Positions 8,503 through 15,582 of a stretch of 47,104 nt of DNA are shown here, piece after piece; position 1 is the first letter of the stretch; each line of letters opens with the position of its first letter. The stretch covers positions 1-47,104 of the forward strand of contig JAKOTU010000084.1 of the NCBI GenBank assembly GCA_029776155.1. The letters run 5' to 3'. Source of the stretch: Bacillota bacterium (GTDB taxonomy: Bacteria; Bacillota; Limnochordia; Darwinibacteriales; Darwinibacteriaceae). The position numbers were made by a program, and so were the translations under genes. The notes beneath the pieces were generated by a model. That model had not been told where the DNA came from and made no database searches. It worked only from the letters and a program-made list of their open reading frames with translations.

Positions 8503-8742
8503 CTAATCCGTGATGCGGTATAAAATCCACTGCTCCTGGCTGGGCAGAAAATGCAGCTCGCAGCGGCACTTATTGGTGAGCACTTCGTACACGAAAAGTT
8601 CCGGTTCATTCAGCCACCACTGGCCCCCTTCGCGCCAGTGGTTGAGGATATACTTGATCTCGAATTTGCGGCCAAAATGGAAAGCCGCGGGGAAACTGCC
8701 GGCAAACTGCAGTTGAATGGGCTGATTGACTAGTTTGCTCAT
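8503..8742 (-). CDS. DUF6504-like small protein of the mutasome cassette
   Basis: A 79-residue protein whose ATG (8742) overlaps the imuB-like stop by four bases (ATGA), showing translational coupling. The sequence has the pattern of small proteins found between imuB and dnaE2 in other bacteria (DUF6504): a short lead of VNQPIQLQF type, FHFGRKFEIKYILNHW, a WWLNEP segment and a C-terminal FLPSQEQWILYRITD strand. These look like an SH3-like or all-beta fold. No enzymatic motif is visible. The family call is from memory of the pattern and the position, so it is moderate; the coding status is strong because of the overlap and the tight fit before dnaE2. Confidence 0.75.
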   Translation of the reverse strand: MSKLVNQPIQLQFAGSFPAAFHFGRKFEIKYILNHWREGGQWWLNEPELFVYEVLTNKCRCELHFLPSQEQWILYRITD

Positions 8743-9860
8743 GTGAAGCACTCCTTCCACAAAAGCAAAAGCTGTTCCCGGCGGGGAAGTTCTATCCCGA
8801 TTTGGGTAAAAGGGGCCAGTTCTTCTTCCAGGGGCTTGGGCGCTTGGGGCTCCCAAAACATGCTCAGCTGGGCCGCGGCGGAAGGCTCCAGCTCGCTGAG
8901 GACAATCTCAATCTGGGCCAGGGGCTCAGGGGGCAGCAGGCTTTCCACAGTCCGCAGGAAAAGCCTGGCCTGGGTTCCTGCCTCCTTAAAACGCCGCTCT
9001 TTTTTCAGGGGCGGGCCCTGGGCTGGGCACATATCCAGCTGCAGCCGCCCCGCGGCTTTGTGCTGGCTGTGCAGGGCAGCGGCGAGCTCTTCCATACCCT
9101 GTTTAAGGTAGGGCTTGAGCTCGTGGGGATGCAGGGGGCGCAGAAACCCCTCCAGCACGGTGCAGTCCAAGGACCAGCGGCACTCTTGGATCTGTTCAGC
9201 CTGAAAGGGAACCAGATCTTCCCCTCGGCCCAGCTTGTGCAGGGCTGGAGCCTTGGGTCCAAACTGGCTGGCCAGTTCCACCAGGGGTATTTCCCCCAAT
9301 TGGCCCACGGTTGTGACGCCCAGCTTCTCTAAGGCGTCCAGTTCTTCCAGGGGCAGGCGGCGGAGGGGGAGCTGCTGCAAAAAGTTTTGGGTCTGCTCCG
9401 CCGGAACCACGCGGTTTGGACCCGGGAGGTTGTGCGCGGCTAGTTTGGCCACCAGTTTGCTTTCACCCGCGCCCCAGATCCCTTCCCAGCCCTCTTGGCG
9501 CAGTTTTTCAGCCCAATCCAGGATAAACTGCTGGAAGATGACTGGCTGCTCGAAACGCAGGTACCAGGCGTGGGGGTACTCCACCTCCAGCTCGGTGGTA
9601 TACTGGCGGGAAAAAGCATGCCATTTCTGGGCCCACGGCAGAAAATCCTGGGGTTTGATGGCTAGGGTGAGTACTGGTTTATCCAGGCGCAAAACTGCTT
9701 GGCTGCCGGCTTGCGGAGTATATCCGTACGCTTTCAGTTCGGGGGAGAAATCCCAGACCTTCTGCTTGTGTGTTAAAATATAGTATGTGTCCTGTGCTTC
9801 TGCCTGGTAAGGTTCAAAATGGCGAATATAAAAGTGGCGCAAGCCACAGTACACGATCAT
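8739..9860 (-). CDS. imuB: ImuB-like, catalytically inactive Y-family DNA polymerase homologue
   Basis: A 373-residue protein starting at ATG 9860, six bases after AGGAGG; longer in-frame starts would lie on or upstream of the promoter. The first residues align with Y-family motif I, but the catalytic D-x-D is replaced by Gly6 and Arg8 while the following F-Y and Glu16 are kept, so it should not polymerise. Around residues 190-230 there is a helix-hairpin-helix (LEKLGVTTVGQLGEIP), and near the C-terminus QLSMF, a good beta-clamp-binding pentapeptide. ImuB acts as the hub linking the clamp and DnaE2 in SOS mutagenesis. No imuA is seen nearby. The protein is divergent, so the exact subfamily is less sure than the superfamily. 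Confidence 0.82.
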   Translation of the reverse strand: MIVYCGLRHFYIRHFEPYQAEAQDTYYILTHKQKVWDFSPELKAYGYTPQAGSQAVLRLDKPVLTLAIKPQDFLPWAQKWHAFSRQYTTELEVEYPHAWYLRFEQPVIFQQFILDWAEKLRQEGWEGIWGAGESKLVAKLAAHNLPGPNRVVPAEQTQNFLQQLPLRRLPLEELDALEKLGVTTVGQLGEIPLVELASQFGPKAPALHKLGRGEDLVPFQAEQIQECRWSLDCTVLEGFLRPLHPHELKPYLKQGMEELAAALHSQHKAAGRLQLDMCPAQGPPLKKERRFKEAGTQARLFLRTVESLLPPEPLAQIEIVLSELEPSAAAQLSMFWEPQAPKPLEEELAPFTQIGIELPRREQLLLLWKECFT

Positions 9861-9874
9861 GATATTCCTCCTCC

Positions 9875-9888
9875 AGAACATGTGTTCG
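9875..9888 (-). promoter_or_regulatory. LexA (DinR) box 1 upstream of imuB
   Basis: On the minus strand the 14-mer CGAACACATGTTCT matches the Gram-positive LexA consensus CGAACRNRYGTTYC at all but the last position. It lies just downstream of the -10 box, near the predicted transcription start and before the AGGAGG site. Confidence 0.82.
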
Positions 9889-9893
9889 AGTAA

Positions 9894-9923
9894 ATTATAA
9901 TACAGAACAAAGGTTCTGGTCAA
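9894..9923 (-). promoter_or_regulatory. Promoter of the imuB-dnaE2 cassette
   Basis: On the minus strand TTGACC (9923-9918) and TATAAT (9899-9894) are separated by 18 bases. LexA box 2 fills the spacer. The plus strand also reads TATAAT at 9896-9901 but without a convincing -35, so a divergent promoter for the metallo-hydrolase gene is only possible. Confidence 0.8.
9904..9917. promoter_or_regulatory. LexA (DinR) box 2 in the promoter spacer
   Basis: AGAAC and GTTCT form a perfect inverted repeat with a four-base spacer (GAAC-N4-GTTC core). It sits between the -35 and -10 boxes of the imuB promoter and 25 bases before the divergent gene at 9943, so it could control both directions. It fits the consensus less well than box 1 in its central bases. 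Confidence 0.72.
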
Positions 9924-9942
9924 GGAGGGAAAGGATGGTAGT

Positions 9943-10704
9943 ATGGAGATCACCTTCCTGGGCACCGGCACATCCTACGGTGTCCCTGTGCTAACCTGTA
10001 CCTGCCCTGTATGCACCAGCCCAGACCCGAAAAATAAACGCACCCGCAGCTCCCTCTGGCTGCGCTGGGAGGGGACAAGCCTGCTGATTGACACCGCCAC
10101 CGAGTTCCGCCTGCAGGCCCTGGGAGCTGGGCTCAGGCAGGTTGATGCCGTGCTTTATACCCACTGCCATGCTGACCACGTGTTCGGTTTTGATGATCTG
10201 CGGGTTTTCAGCCGCCTCACCAACAGGCGTGTGCCCGTTTACGGCAGTGCCGCCACCATTGCCGAGCTGCGGGAGGTGTTCGCCTACATCTTCCGGCAGA
10301 CCGAACGCCACCAGGATCGGCCTTGGATCGAAACCAACGTGGTGGAAGGTCCTTTTCAGGTCAAGGGCCTTTTGGTGCAGCCCGTGCCCGTGTTCCACGA
10401 TACCCTGCCCATCTTCGGCTACCGTATCGGAAATGCTGCCTACCTAACGGACTGCAGAACCATCCCCCACGCTTCCCTGGGGCTGCTGCAGGATCTGGAC
10501 ATTTTGATCTTGGGTGTCGTGGGCTTTAAGCCCCATCCTGCTCACCTGCATCTGGACCGGGCATTGGAGCTGGTGGAAGAGCTGCGCCCCAAGCGAACCT
10601 ACTTCACCCACATTTCCCACCTGATGGATCATGAAACGGTGAGCAAAACCCTTCCCCCCGGCGTTTTCCTGGCCTATGACGGGCTCACTGTACACTGCCC
10701 CTAG
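9943..10704 (+). CDS. MBL-fold metallo-hydrolase, PhnP-like
   Basis: A 253-residue metallo-beta-lactamase-fold enzyme. The THCHADHVFGFDDLR motif gives metal ligands His74, His76, Asp78 and His79; further ligands are likely His in PVFHDT, Asp in AYLTDCR and His in FTHISHLMDH. The early Cys cluster LTCTCPVCTSPDPKNKRTRS is the structural-zinc signature of the PhnP branch, which hydrolyses cyclic phosphodiesters such as phosphoribosyl 1,2-cyclic phosphate. No phosphonate genes are nearby, so the substrate is open. It diverges from the LexA-controlled mutasome and shares its 82-base upstream region, so it may respond to DNA damage; that is inference. Start ATG 9943 follows AAGGAGGG (9922-9929) at a slightly long spacing, or AAAGGA at normal spacing. 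Confidence 0.87.
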   Translation: MEITFLGTGTSYGVPVLTCTCPVCTSPDPKNKRTRSSLWLRWEGTSLLIDTATEFRLQALGAGLRQVDAVLYTHCHADHVFGFDDLRVFSRLTNRRVPVYGSAATIAELREVFAYIFRQTERHQDRPWIETNVVEGPFQVKGLLVQPVPVFHDTLPIFGYRIGNAAYLTDCRTIPHASLGLLQDLDILILGVVGFKPHPAHLHLDRALELVEELRPKRTYFTHISHLMDHETVSKTLPPGVFLAYDGLTVHCP

Positions 10705-10774
10705 GAAAAGGCTGGATAATTATTAGGCTGCACGCGCATATAGTGTAATGATCTTCTGTGCGAGGAGGGGCGAG

Positions 10775-11359
10775 ATGATCATCCACAAGGAATATGCGCT
10801 GCGCCGTTTTTGCGAAGTTCCTCTAAAACACGAGGGCTGCCGGGACCTTTTGGAGAAAATTTGTGCCCAGCCCACCCAGCTGCAGAGGTTGGTCTTCGTC
10901 ACAACCAGAGCTTACCTGCCGAATACTATGGTGATTTCCCAACAAGGGAGCGGCGGAGTACCCTTTGAGCTCAGCTTGGGCAGTGAGGAGGAACAGCTCA
11001 TTTTGGTGAACGGAGGGCTTCAGCGCAAGACCCAGAAGACCCAGGAAGTCTGTTTGACCGATCCTGCCCTGGCCTGGGAAGCTCTACAGAGCTACTGGGG
11101 GCTTATCCATGTGCAGCTTGTCTTCAGCGGGGACACGCCCGACTGGTACCGCGACATTGCTGTGCCCAACGAAGCCGTCCCTCCCGAGCTAGCTCCGGGT
11201 TTTGCGTCGTTTGTCAGGGAGCAGATTGATCTGCTGCTTTGGGCCATCACCCTCAAAGCCCGCCTGGATGAAGCCCTGGACAGGCGTGATGCTGAGCTTT
11301 TCTATGACACGGTGCCTTTGTACAAGCACGTTCTCCAGTCCTGCTTCTGGGAGCTGTAA
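10775..11359 (+). CDS. YpiB/UPF0302 family protein with C-terminal IDEAL domain
   Basis: A 194-residue soluble protein. ATG 10775 is chosen because AGGAGG (10763-10768) lies six bases upstream; an ATG at 10748 lacks a site. The N-terminal two-thirds shows the UPF0302 pattern (YALRRFCEVPLKHEGCRDLLEKI, then a LVFVTTRAYLPNTMVIS strand and VPFELS). The C-terminus has ARLDEALDRRDAELFYDTVPLYKHV, the helical IDEAL motif. The Bacillus homologue YpiB has the same domain order; its role is poorly defined, though IDEAL-domain proteins are often adaptors. It lies before signal peptidase I, with about 110 bases between, so co-transcription is possible but not certain. Confidence 0.75.
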   Translation: MIIHKEYALRRFCEVPLKHEGCRDLLEKICAQPTQLQRLVFVTTRAYLPNTMVISQQGSGGVPFELSLGSEEEQLILVNGGLQRKTQKTQEVCLTDPALAWEALQSYWGLIHVQLVFSGDTPDWYRDIAVPNEAVPPELAPGFASFVREQIDLLLWAITLKARLDEALDRRDAELFYDTVPLYKHVLQSCFWEL

Positions 11360-11472
11360 AGTGGCAGCTGTTCCCAGCTCTCTGGGGGGTGAAAACAGGC
11401 AGGATTTGCTGTACCCGCGTGGAAATCTCATTAAGATTCATCCAGCCCACCACAACCTTGGAGGTAACTAGA

Positions 11473-12039
11473 TTGAAGCCAATAGTGCAGAGAAAACAAA
11501 AAAGCCCGCTGCGCGAGCTTCTGGAGACAGTAATCTCCGCGGTGCTGATTGCCGCCTTCATCATGATTTTCATCGCCAGGGCCTACACTGTGAACGGGGA
11601 TTCCATGCTCCCCACCCTCCACCATGGAGAGAGGCTCTTGGTGGATAAGATTTCTTACCGCTTTACCGAACCGTCCCGGGGCGAAATTATAATCTTCAAA
11701 AATCCGGCCAACCCCAGTGAGCAATTCGTCAAACGGGTGATTGGTCTGCCGGGGGATAAGGTGGCCATCATCCAGGGGGTAGTCTTTATCAACGATCAGC
11801 CCATTGAAGAAGATTATACTCTAGCGCCGGCCCGCATAGGGTTTGCTCCCCAGATCGTTCCCGAAGGTACTTATTTCGTCTTGGGCGACAACCGCAACAA
11901 CAGTGAAGACAGCCGCTTCAGCCGGGTGGGCTTTCTGCCCCGGGAGCTGATTATCGGCCGAGCGATCTGGCGTTACTGGCCGCTGAGCAAGGTCAGCCTT
12001 ATGCCCCGGCCGGCGGTATTCAACGACCTGGGCTTTTAG
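11473..12039 (+). CDS. lepB: Signal peptidase I
   Basis: A 188-residue type I signal peptidase. I set the start at TTG 11473, seven bases after GGAGGT (11460-11465); upstream in-frame ATG codons lack a site. One N-terminal membrane helix (about residues 20-36) is followed by the catalytic Ser in NGDSMLPTL (Ser44) and the general base Lys in QFVKRVIGLPGD (Lys87), then the conserved YFVLGDNRNNSEDSR box. It removes signal peptides from exported proteins at the outer face of the cytoplasmic membrane. The single anchor and size match the Gram-positive SipS type. A terminator follows the gene. Confidence 0.95.
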   Translation: MKPIVQRKQKSPLRELLETVISAVLIAAFIMIFIARAYTVNGDSMLPTLHHGERLLVDKISYRFTEPSRGEIIIFKNPANPSEQFVKRVIGLPGDKVAIIQGVVFINDQPIEEDYTLAPARIGFAPQIVPEGTYFVLGDNRNNSEDSRFSRVGFLPRELIIGRAIWRYWPLSKVSLMPRPAVFNDLGF

Positions 12040-12045
12040 GCTTAT

Positions 12046-12082
12046 CCCGGAGCCCGCTGCCCCAGGACTCCGGGAAGTTTTT
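12046..12082 (+). terminator. Rho-independent terminator after lepB
   Basis: CCCGGAG (12046-12052) and CTCCGGG (12068-12074) form a stem with a 15-base loop, followed by AAGTTTTTT. The loop can partly pair internally. Confidence 0.65.
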
Positions 12083-12090
12083 GGGGCCCA

Positions 12091-12121
12091 ATTGACAGAA
12101 TAGTGTCAATTAAAATACAGT
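12091..12121 (+). promoter_or_regulatory. Promoter of the patatin-like gene with inverted repeat
   Basis: TTGACA (12092-12097) and TACAGT (12116-12121) are 18 bases apart. A perfect inverted repeat, ATTGACA (12091-12097) and TGTCAAT (12104-12110) with a six-base spacer, covers the -35 box and may be an operator. No regulator gene is adjacent to name it. Confidence 0.6.
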
Positions 12122-12122
12122 G

Positions 12123-12140
12123 ACCAAGCTGCGGCTTGGT
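12123..12140 (+). repeat. Inverted repeat in the 5' leader of the patatin-like gene
   Basis: ACCAAGC (12123-12129) and GCTTGGT (12134-12140) pair perfectly around TGCG. It lies just after the predicted -10 box, so it would be at the very 5' end of the transcript, as a stabilising hairpin or a second operator. There is no T run, so it is not a terminator. Confidence 0.5.
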
Positions 12141-12241
12141 ACATAAACTAGCACAGCCTCGTCTGATAAGCCCTCTCCTTTCTTGCCTGCCGTGCCTGCT
12201 TCCCACCTGTGAACTCAATAATCTGCAAGGAGGATGCCAGG

Positions 12242-13339
12242 TTGAGCGAAAACCTAGCTTTGGTCCTTTCTGGGGGCAGTGTGCGCGCTGCTGCCCAGGT
12301 CGGAGTGCTGCGGGCTGTGGAAGAATACAAGCTGGAGCCGGCCGTGGTGGTGGGCACCTCCGGAGGCTCCATTGTGGCCGCGCTCTACGCCGCGGGGCTT
12401 TCAGCCGCGCAGCTGGAACAGCTGTTTGTGGACTACAGCAAGGCCAAGGGGAGAATTGTGGACTTGAACTGGCCCGGGGCGGTTTTGGCCCTGCTGACTT
12501 GGGATTTCCGCAAACTCACCGGAGCTGTGCGCGGGAAGTCTTTGGAAGAGATCATTGCCCAGAGCCTCCCTGTCCAGCGTTTTCAGGAGCTGTCCAAGTG
12601 CCAGCTGCTCATCCCCGCGGTGAACTTGAACAACGGCCAGCCCACCGTATTCTGCGATTACAGGGCGCTGGGCCTTGAGCCCGATGCCAACGGGGAGTGG
12701 GCAGGGTATGTACTGCGGGACGATCTCACCATCGCCCAGGCGGTGCGGGCTAGTATCAGCATCCCCGGGGTGTTTGTGCCCGCCACCTTTGCCCAGGAAC
12801 AGGATTGCTATGTGGACGGCGGGCTGAGGGATGGCTACCCGCTCAACATCGCAGTGCGCTTGGGCCGGGCCCAGCGGGTCCTCGGGGTGAACCTGGGCTA
12901 CGCCGGCATGCGCCGGGACACCATCTTGGCCGACGGGCCCCTGGAGATCCTCAACCAGTCCCTGGACATTATGATCTGGGCCCAGTTCAAAGATCGGCTG
13001 CAGGATCGGGCGCTGGCCCAAAGCCGCATTATCACCATCAACCCCTTGATTTACAACATCGGCACTTTTGAGGTGGAGTACATCCCGGAGATGATCGCCC
13101 GGGGCTATGAAGTTGCTGTCAGGCTCTTTCGGGAGCGGGGGCTGGCGGCAGGCAGCAGCCAGAACCGGGAGCGCCTGTTCCTCTCGGTGCGCAGTCCCGT
13201 GAGTTTCCCGGAAAAGAACAGCCCCTACTTCAACTACCTTTTGGCCAATCAAATCCCCAAAAAGACAATAGAGGCGCAGCCGCGGCCCGGCGTACTGGGC
13301 CAGCTGCGCAGCTTGGTCAGGCGGAGGGCCCTGGGTTAA
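12242..13339 (+). CDS. Patatin-like phospholipase/esterase
   Basis: A 365-residue protein. TTG 12242 is chosen because AAGGAGG (12227-12233) lies eight bases upstream; a longer frame from GTG 12209 would place that site inside the gene. It has the patatin layout: a glycine-rich oxyanion segment (LVLSGGSVRAAAQVGVLRA), nucleophile Ser40 in GTSGGS and catalytic Asp192 in YVDGGLRDG, forming a Ser-Asp dyad. Homologues are lipid acyl hydrolases in the RssA/YchK group. The oxyanion motif GGSVRA departs slightly from the usual GGGxRG. No signal peptide is seen, so it should be cytoplasmic or membrane-peripheral. It has its own promoter, and no clear terminator separates it from the pdh promoter. Confidence 0.9.
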   Translation: MSENLALVLSGGSVRAAAQVGVLRAVEEYKLEPAVVVGTSGGSIVAALYAAGLSAAQLEQLFVDYSKAKGRIVDLNWPGAVLALLTWDFRKLTGAVRGKSLEEIIAQSLPVQRFQELSKCQLLIPAVNLNNGQPTVFCDYRALGLEPDANGEWAGYVLRDDLTIAQAVRASISIPGVFVPATFAQEQDCYVDGGLRDGYPLNIAVRLGRAQRVLGVNLGYAGMRRDTILADGPLEILNQSLDIMIWAQFKDRLQDRALAQSRIITINPLIYNIGTFEVEYIPEMIARGYEVAVRLFRERGLAAGSSQNRERLFLSVRSPVSFPEKNSPYFNYLLANQIPKKTIEAQPRPGVLGQLRSLVRRRALG

Positions 13340-13397
13340 TCCCGGGGCTTTCTGCTTGCTTTGGAAAGAAATTGTAAAGGCCACCATTCCCGGGTAA

Positions 13398-13432
13398 ATG
13401 AGATTGAAACCCAATCTCATATCTGCTATGCT
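13398..13432 (+). promoter_or_regulatory. Promoter and operator-like inverted repeat of the pdh operon
   Basis: TTGAAA (13404-13409) and TATGCT (13427-13432) are separated by 17 bases. A perfect 9-bp inverted repeat, ATGAGATTG (13398-13406) and CAATCTCAT (13412-13420) with a five-base spacer, covers the -35 box. A dimeric repressor bound here would block RNA polymerase. The regulator is not encoded nearby in any obvious way. Confidence 0.75.
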
Positions 13433-13480
13433 AAAACTAAGCAAGCAACTAATAAATAGACCCGGAAAGGTGGGGTTGCT

Positions 13481-14587
13481 GTGTTGATTCATGAACGAGT
13501 GGATCTGATCCGGGATTACGGTGCGTTATCGGGCCGGATGTTCCAGATCATGGATGAGGAAGGAGCAGTTCACCAGCCCGAGTTGGTGCCAGCCCTTACT
13601 GACGAACAGTGGTTGGAGTTATATAAAGCCATGGTGTTTACTAGAGCAGCAGATGATAAGGCCCTGCAGCTGCAGCGGCAGGGGCGCATGCTCACCTATG
13701 CCCCCAACACTGGGCAGGAGGCCGCGCAGGTTGGTCCGGCCGCGGCCATGGAAAGCAATGACTGGCTGGTTCCCGCCTTTAGGGAACTGGGGGCCTGGCT
13801 GTACCGGGGCATTCCCCTGAAGACCATCTACCTCTACTGGTACGGCAATGAGTACGGCAGCCATTTCCCGGAGGGCGTACGGGTGCTGCCCATTTCGGTT
13901 CCCATTGGTACCCAGATGCACCACGCGGTGGGGGTGGCCCTGGCCTCGAAAATTAAAGGCGAACAGGATGTAACCGTGGCCTATATCGGCGATGGGGGTA
14001 CCTCCACCGGCGATTTCAGCGAGGCCTTGAACTTCGCCGGCGTGTTTTCTGCCCCGGTCGTTTTTATCGTCCAGAACAACCAGTACGCCATCTCCGTTCC
14101 CCGGCGAAAGCAGACCCGGGCAGAGACTTTGGCCCAAAAGGCTGTGGCCGCTGGGATCCCCGGCCTTGTGGTGGACGGCAACGATCTCTTCGCCATGTAT
14201 GCAGCCACTAAAGAAGCCATTGAGCGGGCTAGGAAGGGCGCTGGGCCAACCTTGATTGAAGCTTATACCTACCGTTTGGGTGCCCACACCACCTCCGATG
14301 ATCCCACCAAGTACCGTGAGGATAGTGAAGTGGAGCAGTGGAAATCCAAGGACCCCCTGCGCCGCATGAAAGCCTATCTGCTCAAGCGGGGCCTCTGGAG
14401 TGAAGAGCGGGATGCCGCCCTCTATGAAGAATACGGCACCCAGGCCCTGGAAGTGTTCCGGGAGGTGGAGGCAGAGGGCGAACCCAAGGTGGAGGACCTG
14501 TTTAAGTACACCTACAAAGAGATGCCTGCGCAGCTGCGGGAGCAGTATGAACAGTACGTCCAGTATTTAGAAGGGAAGGTGGACTAA
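13481..14587 (+). CDS. pdhA: Pyruvate dehydrogenase E1 component, alpha subunit
   Basis: A 368-residue thiamine-diphosphate enzyme subunit starting at GTG 13481 with AAAGGTGG seven bases upstream. The ThDP-binding motif is GDGGTSTGDFSEALNFAG ending in VQNNQYAIS; the segment LAQKAVAAGIPGLVVDGND is nearly the same as in Bacillus PdhA, which points to pyruvate rather than branched-chain substrates. With E1 beta it decarboxylates pyruvate and transfers the acetyl unit to lipoyl-E2. It heads a four-gene operon with tight spacing (next start directly after its stop). A branched-chain or acetoin complex is the alternative, less likely because of the sequence and operon order. Confidence 0.93.
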   Translation: MLIHERVDLIRDYGALSGRMFQIMDEEGAVHQPELVPALTDEQWLELYKAMVFTRAADDKALQLQRQGRMLTYAPNTGQEAAQVGPAAAMESNDWLVPAFRELGAWLYRGIPLKTIYLYWYGNEYGSHFPEGVRVLPISVPIGTQMHHAVGVALASKIKGEQDVTVAYIGDGGTSTGDFSEALNFAGVFSAPVVFIVQNNQYAISVPRRKQTRAETLAQKAVAAGIPGLVVDGNDLFAMYAATKEAIERARKGAGPTLIEAYTYRLGAHTTSDDPTKYREDSEVEQWKSKDPLRRMKAYLLKRGLWSEERDAALYEEYGTQALEVFREVEAEGEPKVEDLFKYTYKEMPAQLREQYEQYVQYLEGKVD

Positions 14588-15565
14588 ATGGCCCTCATGA
14601 ACCTGATTACCGCCGTTAACCACACCTTAGATCTGGCCATGTCCCAAGATGAGCGAGTTGTGGTCTTTGGGGAAGATGTGGGCGTAGAAGGGGGCGTGTT
14701 CAGGGCCACCGTGGGGCTGCAGGAGAAGTACGGACCCGACCGCTGCTTCGACACTCCCCTGGCCGAATCGGCCATTGTGGGCACGGCCGTGGGCATGGCC
14801 CTCAATGGGCTCAAACCGGTGGCGGAAATCCAGTTTTCTGGTTTTGTCTACCCCGCCTTTAACCAGATCATCTCCCATGTGGCCCGGATGCGCAACCGCA
14901 CCAGGGGCCAGCGTCACCTGCCCTTGGTGATCCGCATGCCCCACGGGGGCGGGATCAGGGCTTTGGAGCATCATTCAGAAAGCCTGGAGACCTTCTTCGG
15001 CCATATCCCAGGTTTGAAAGTGGTGGTCCCTTCCACCCCCTATGATGCCAAGGGGTTATTGCTTTCAGCCATCCAGGATGATGATCCGGTCCTCTTTTTG
15101 GAACCTTCCAGGCTCTACCGGGCGTTCAGACAGGAGGTTCCCGAAGAAGGGTACACCATCTCCCTGGGGAAGGCCAAGGTGGTTAGAGCCGGCACGGATC
15201 TCACCGTGGTGAGCTGGGGAGCCTATCTGCACGAAACCCTGAAAGCCGCAGATAAGCTCCAGGACGAAGGCATCAGCGCCGAGGTTATTGACCTGCGCAC
15301 CATTTCCCCCCTGGATCGGGACACCATCTTGGAGTCGGTGCGGAAGACGGGACGGTTCGCGGTGGTGCACGAGGCGGCCAAGTCCTTCGGCCCCGGGGCG
15401 GAGCTGGTGGCCTTGGTGAATGAAGGGGCGTTTCTCTACCTGGAGGCGCCGCCTGCGCGCATCGCGGGCTTTGACATCACCATCCCCTTGCCCAGGGGAG
15501 AACACCATTACTTCCTGGATGCCGCCCGCATAGCAGTGGGCCTGCGCCAGGTGGCACAGTTCTAA
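14588..15565 (+). CDS. pdhB: Pyruvate dehydrogenase E1 component, beta subunit
   Basis: A 325-residue transketolase-like subunit. VVFGEDVGVEGGVFRATVGL and DTPLAESAIVGTAVGMALNGLKPVAEIQF are the N-terminal ThDP-contact motifs, and VVSWGAYLHETLKAAD with AEVIDLRTISPLD marks the C-terminal domain. HxGxG-type residues are in RMPHGGGIRALEHHSES. The ATG follows the E1 alpha stop with no gap, so translation is coupled. It forms the alpha2beta2 E1 heterotetramer with PdhA. Confidence 0.94.
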   Translation: MALMNLITAVNHTLDLAMSQDERVVVFGEDVGVEGGVFRATVGLQEKYGPDRCFDTPLAESAIVGTAVGMALNGLKPVAEIQFSGFVYPAFNQIISHVARMRNRTRGQRHLPLVIRMPHGGGIRALEHHSESLETFFGHIPGLKVVVPSTPYDAKGLLLSAIQDDDPVLFLEPSRLYRAFRQEVPEEGYTISLGKAKVVRAGTDLTVVSWGAYLHETLKAADKLQDEGISAEVIDLRTISPLDRDTILESVRKTGRFAVVHEAAKSFGPGAELVALVNEGAFLYLEAPPARIAGFDITIPLPRGEHHYFLDAARIAVGLRQVAQF

Positions 15566-15582
15566 GCTGAGGAGGGTGAACT

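Noticed and set aside
11347..11377. CTGGGA/TCCCAG hairpin at the end of the ypiB-like gene as a terminator
   Set aside because: The stem is interrupted and no T run follows.
12401..13492. Long open frame on the minus strand opposite the patatin-like gene
   Set aside because: The translation is low-complexity and shows no motif, while the plus strand has a complete catalytic patatin domain.
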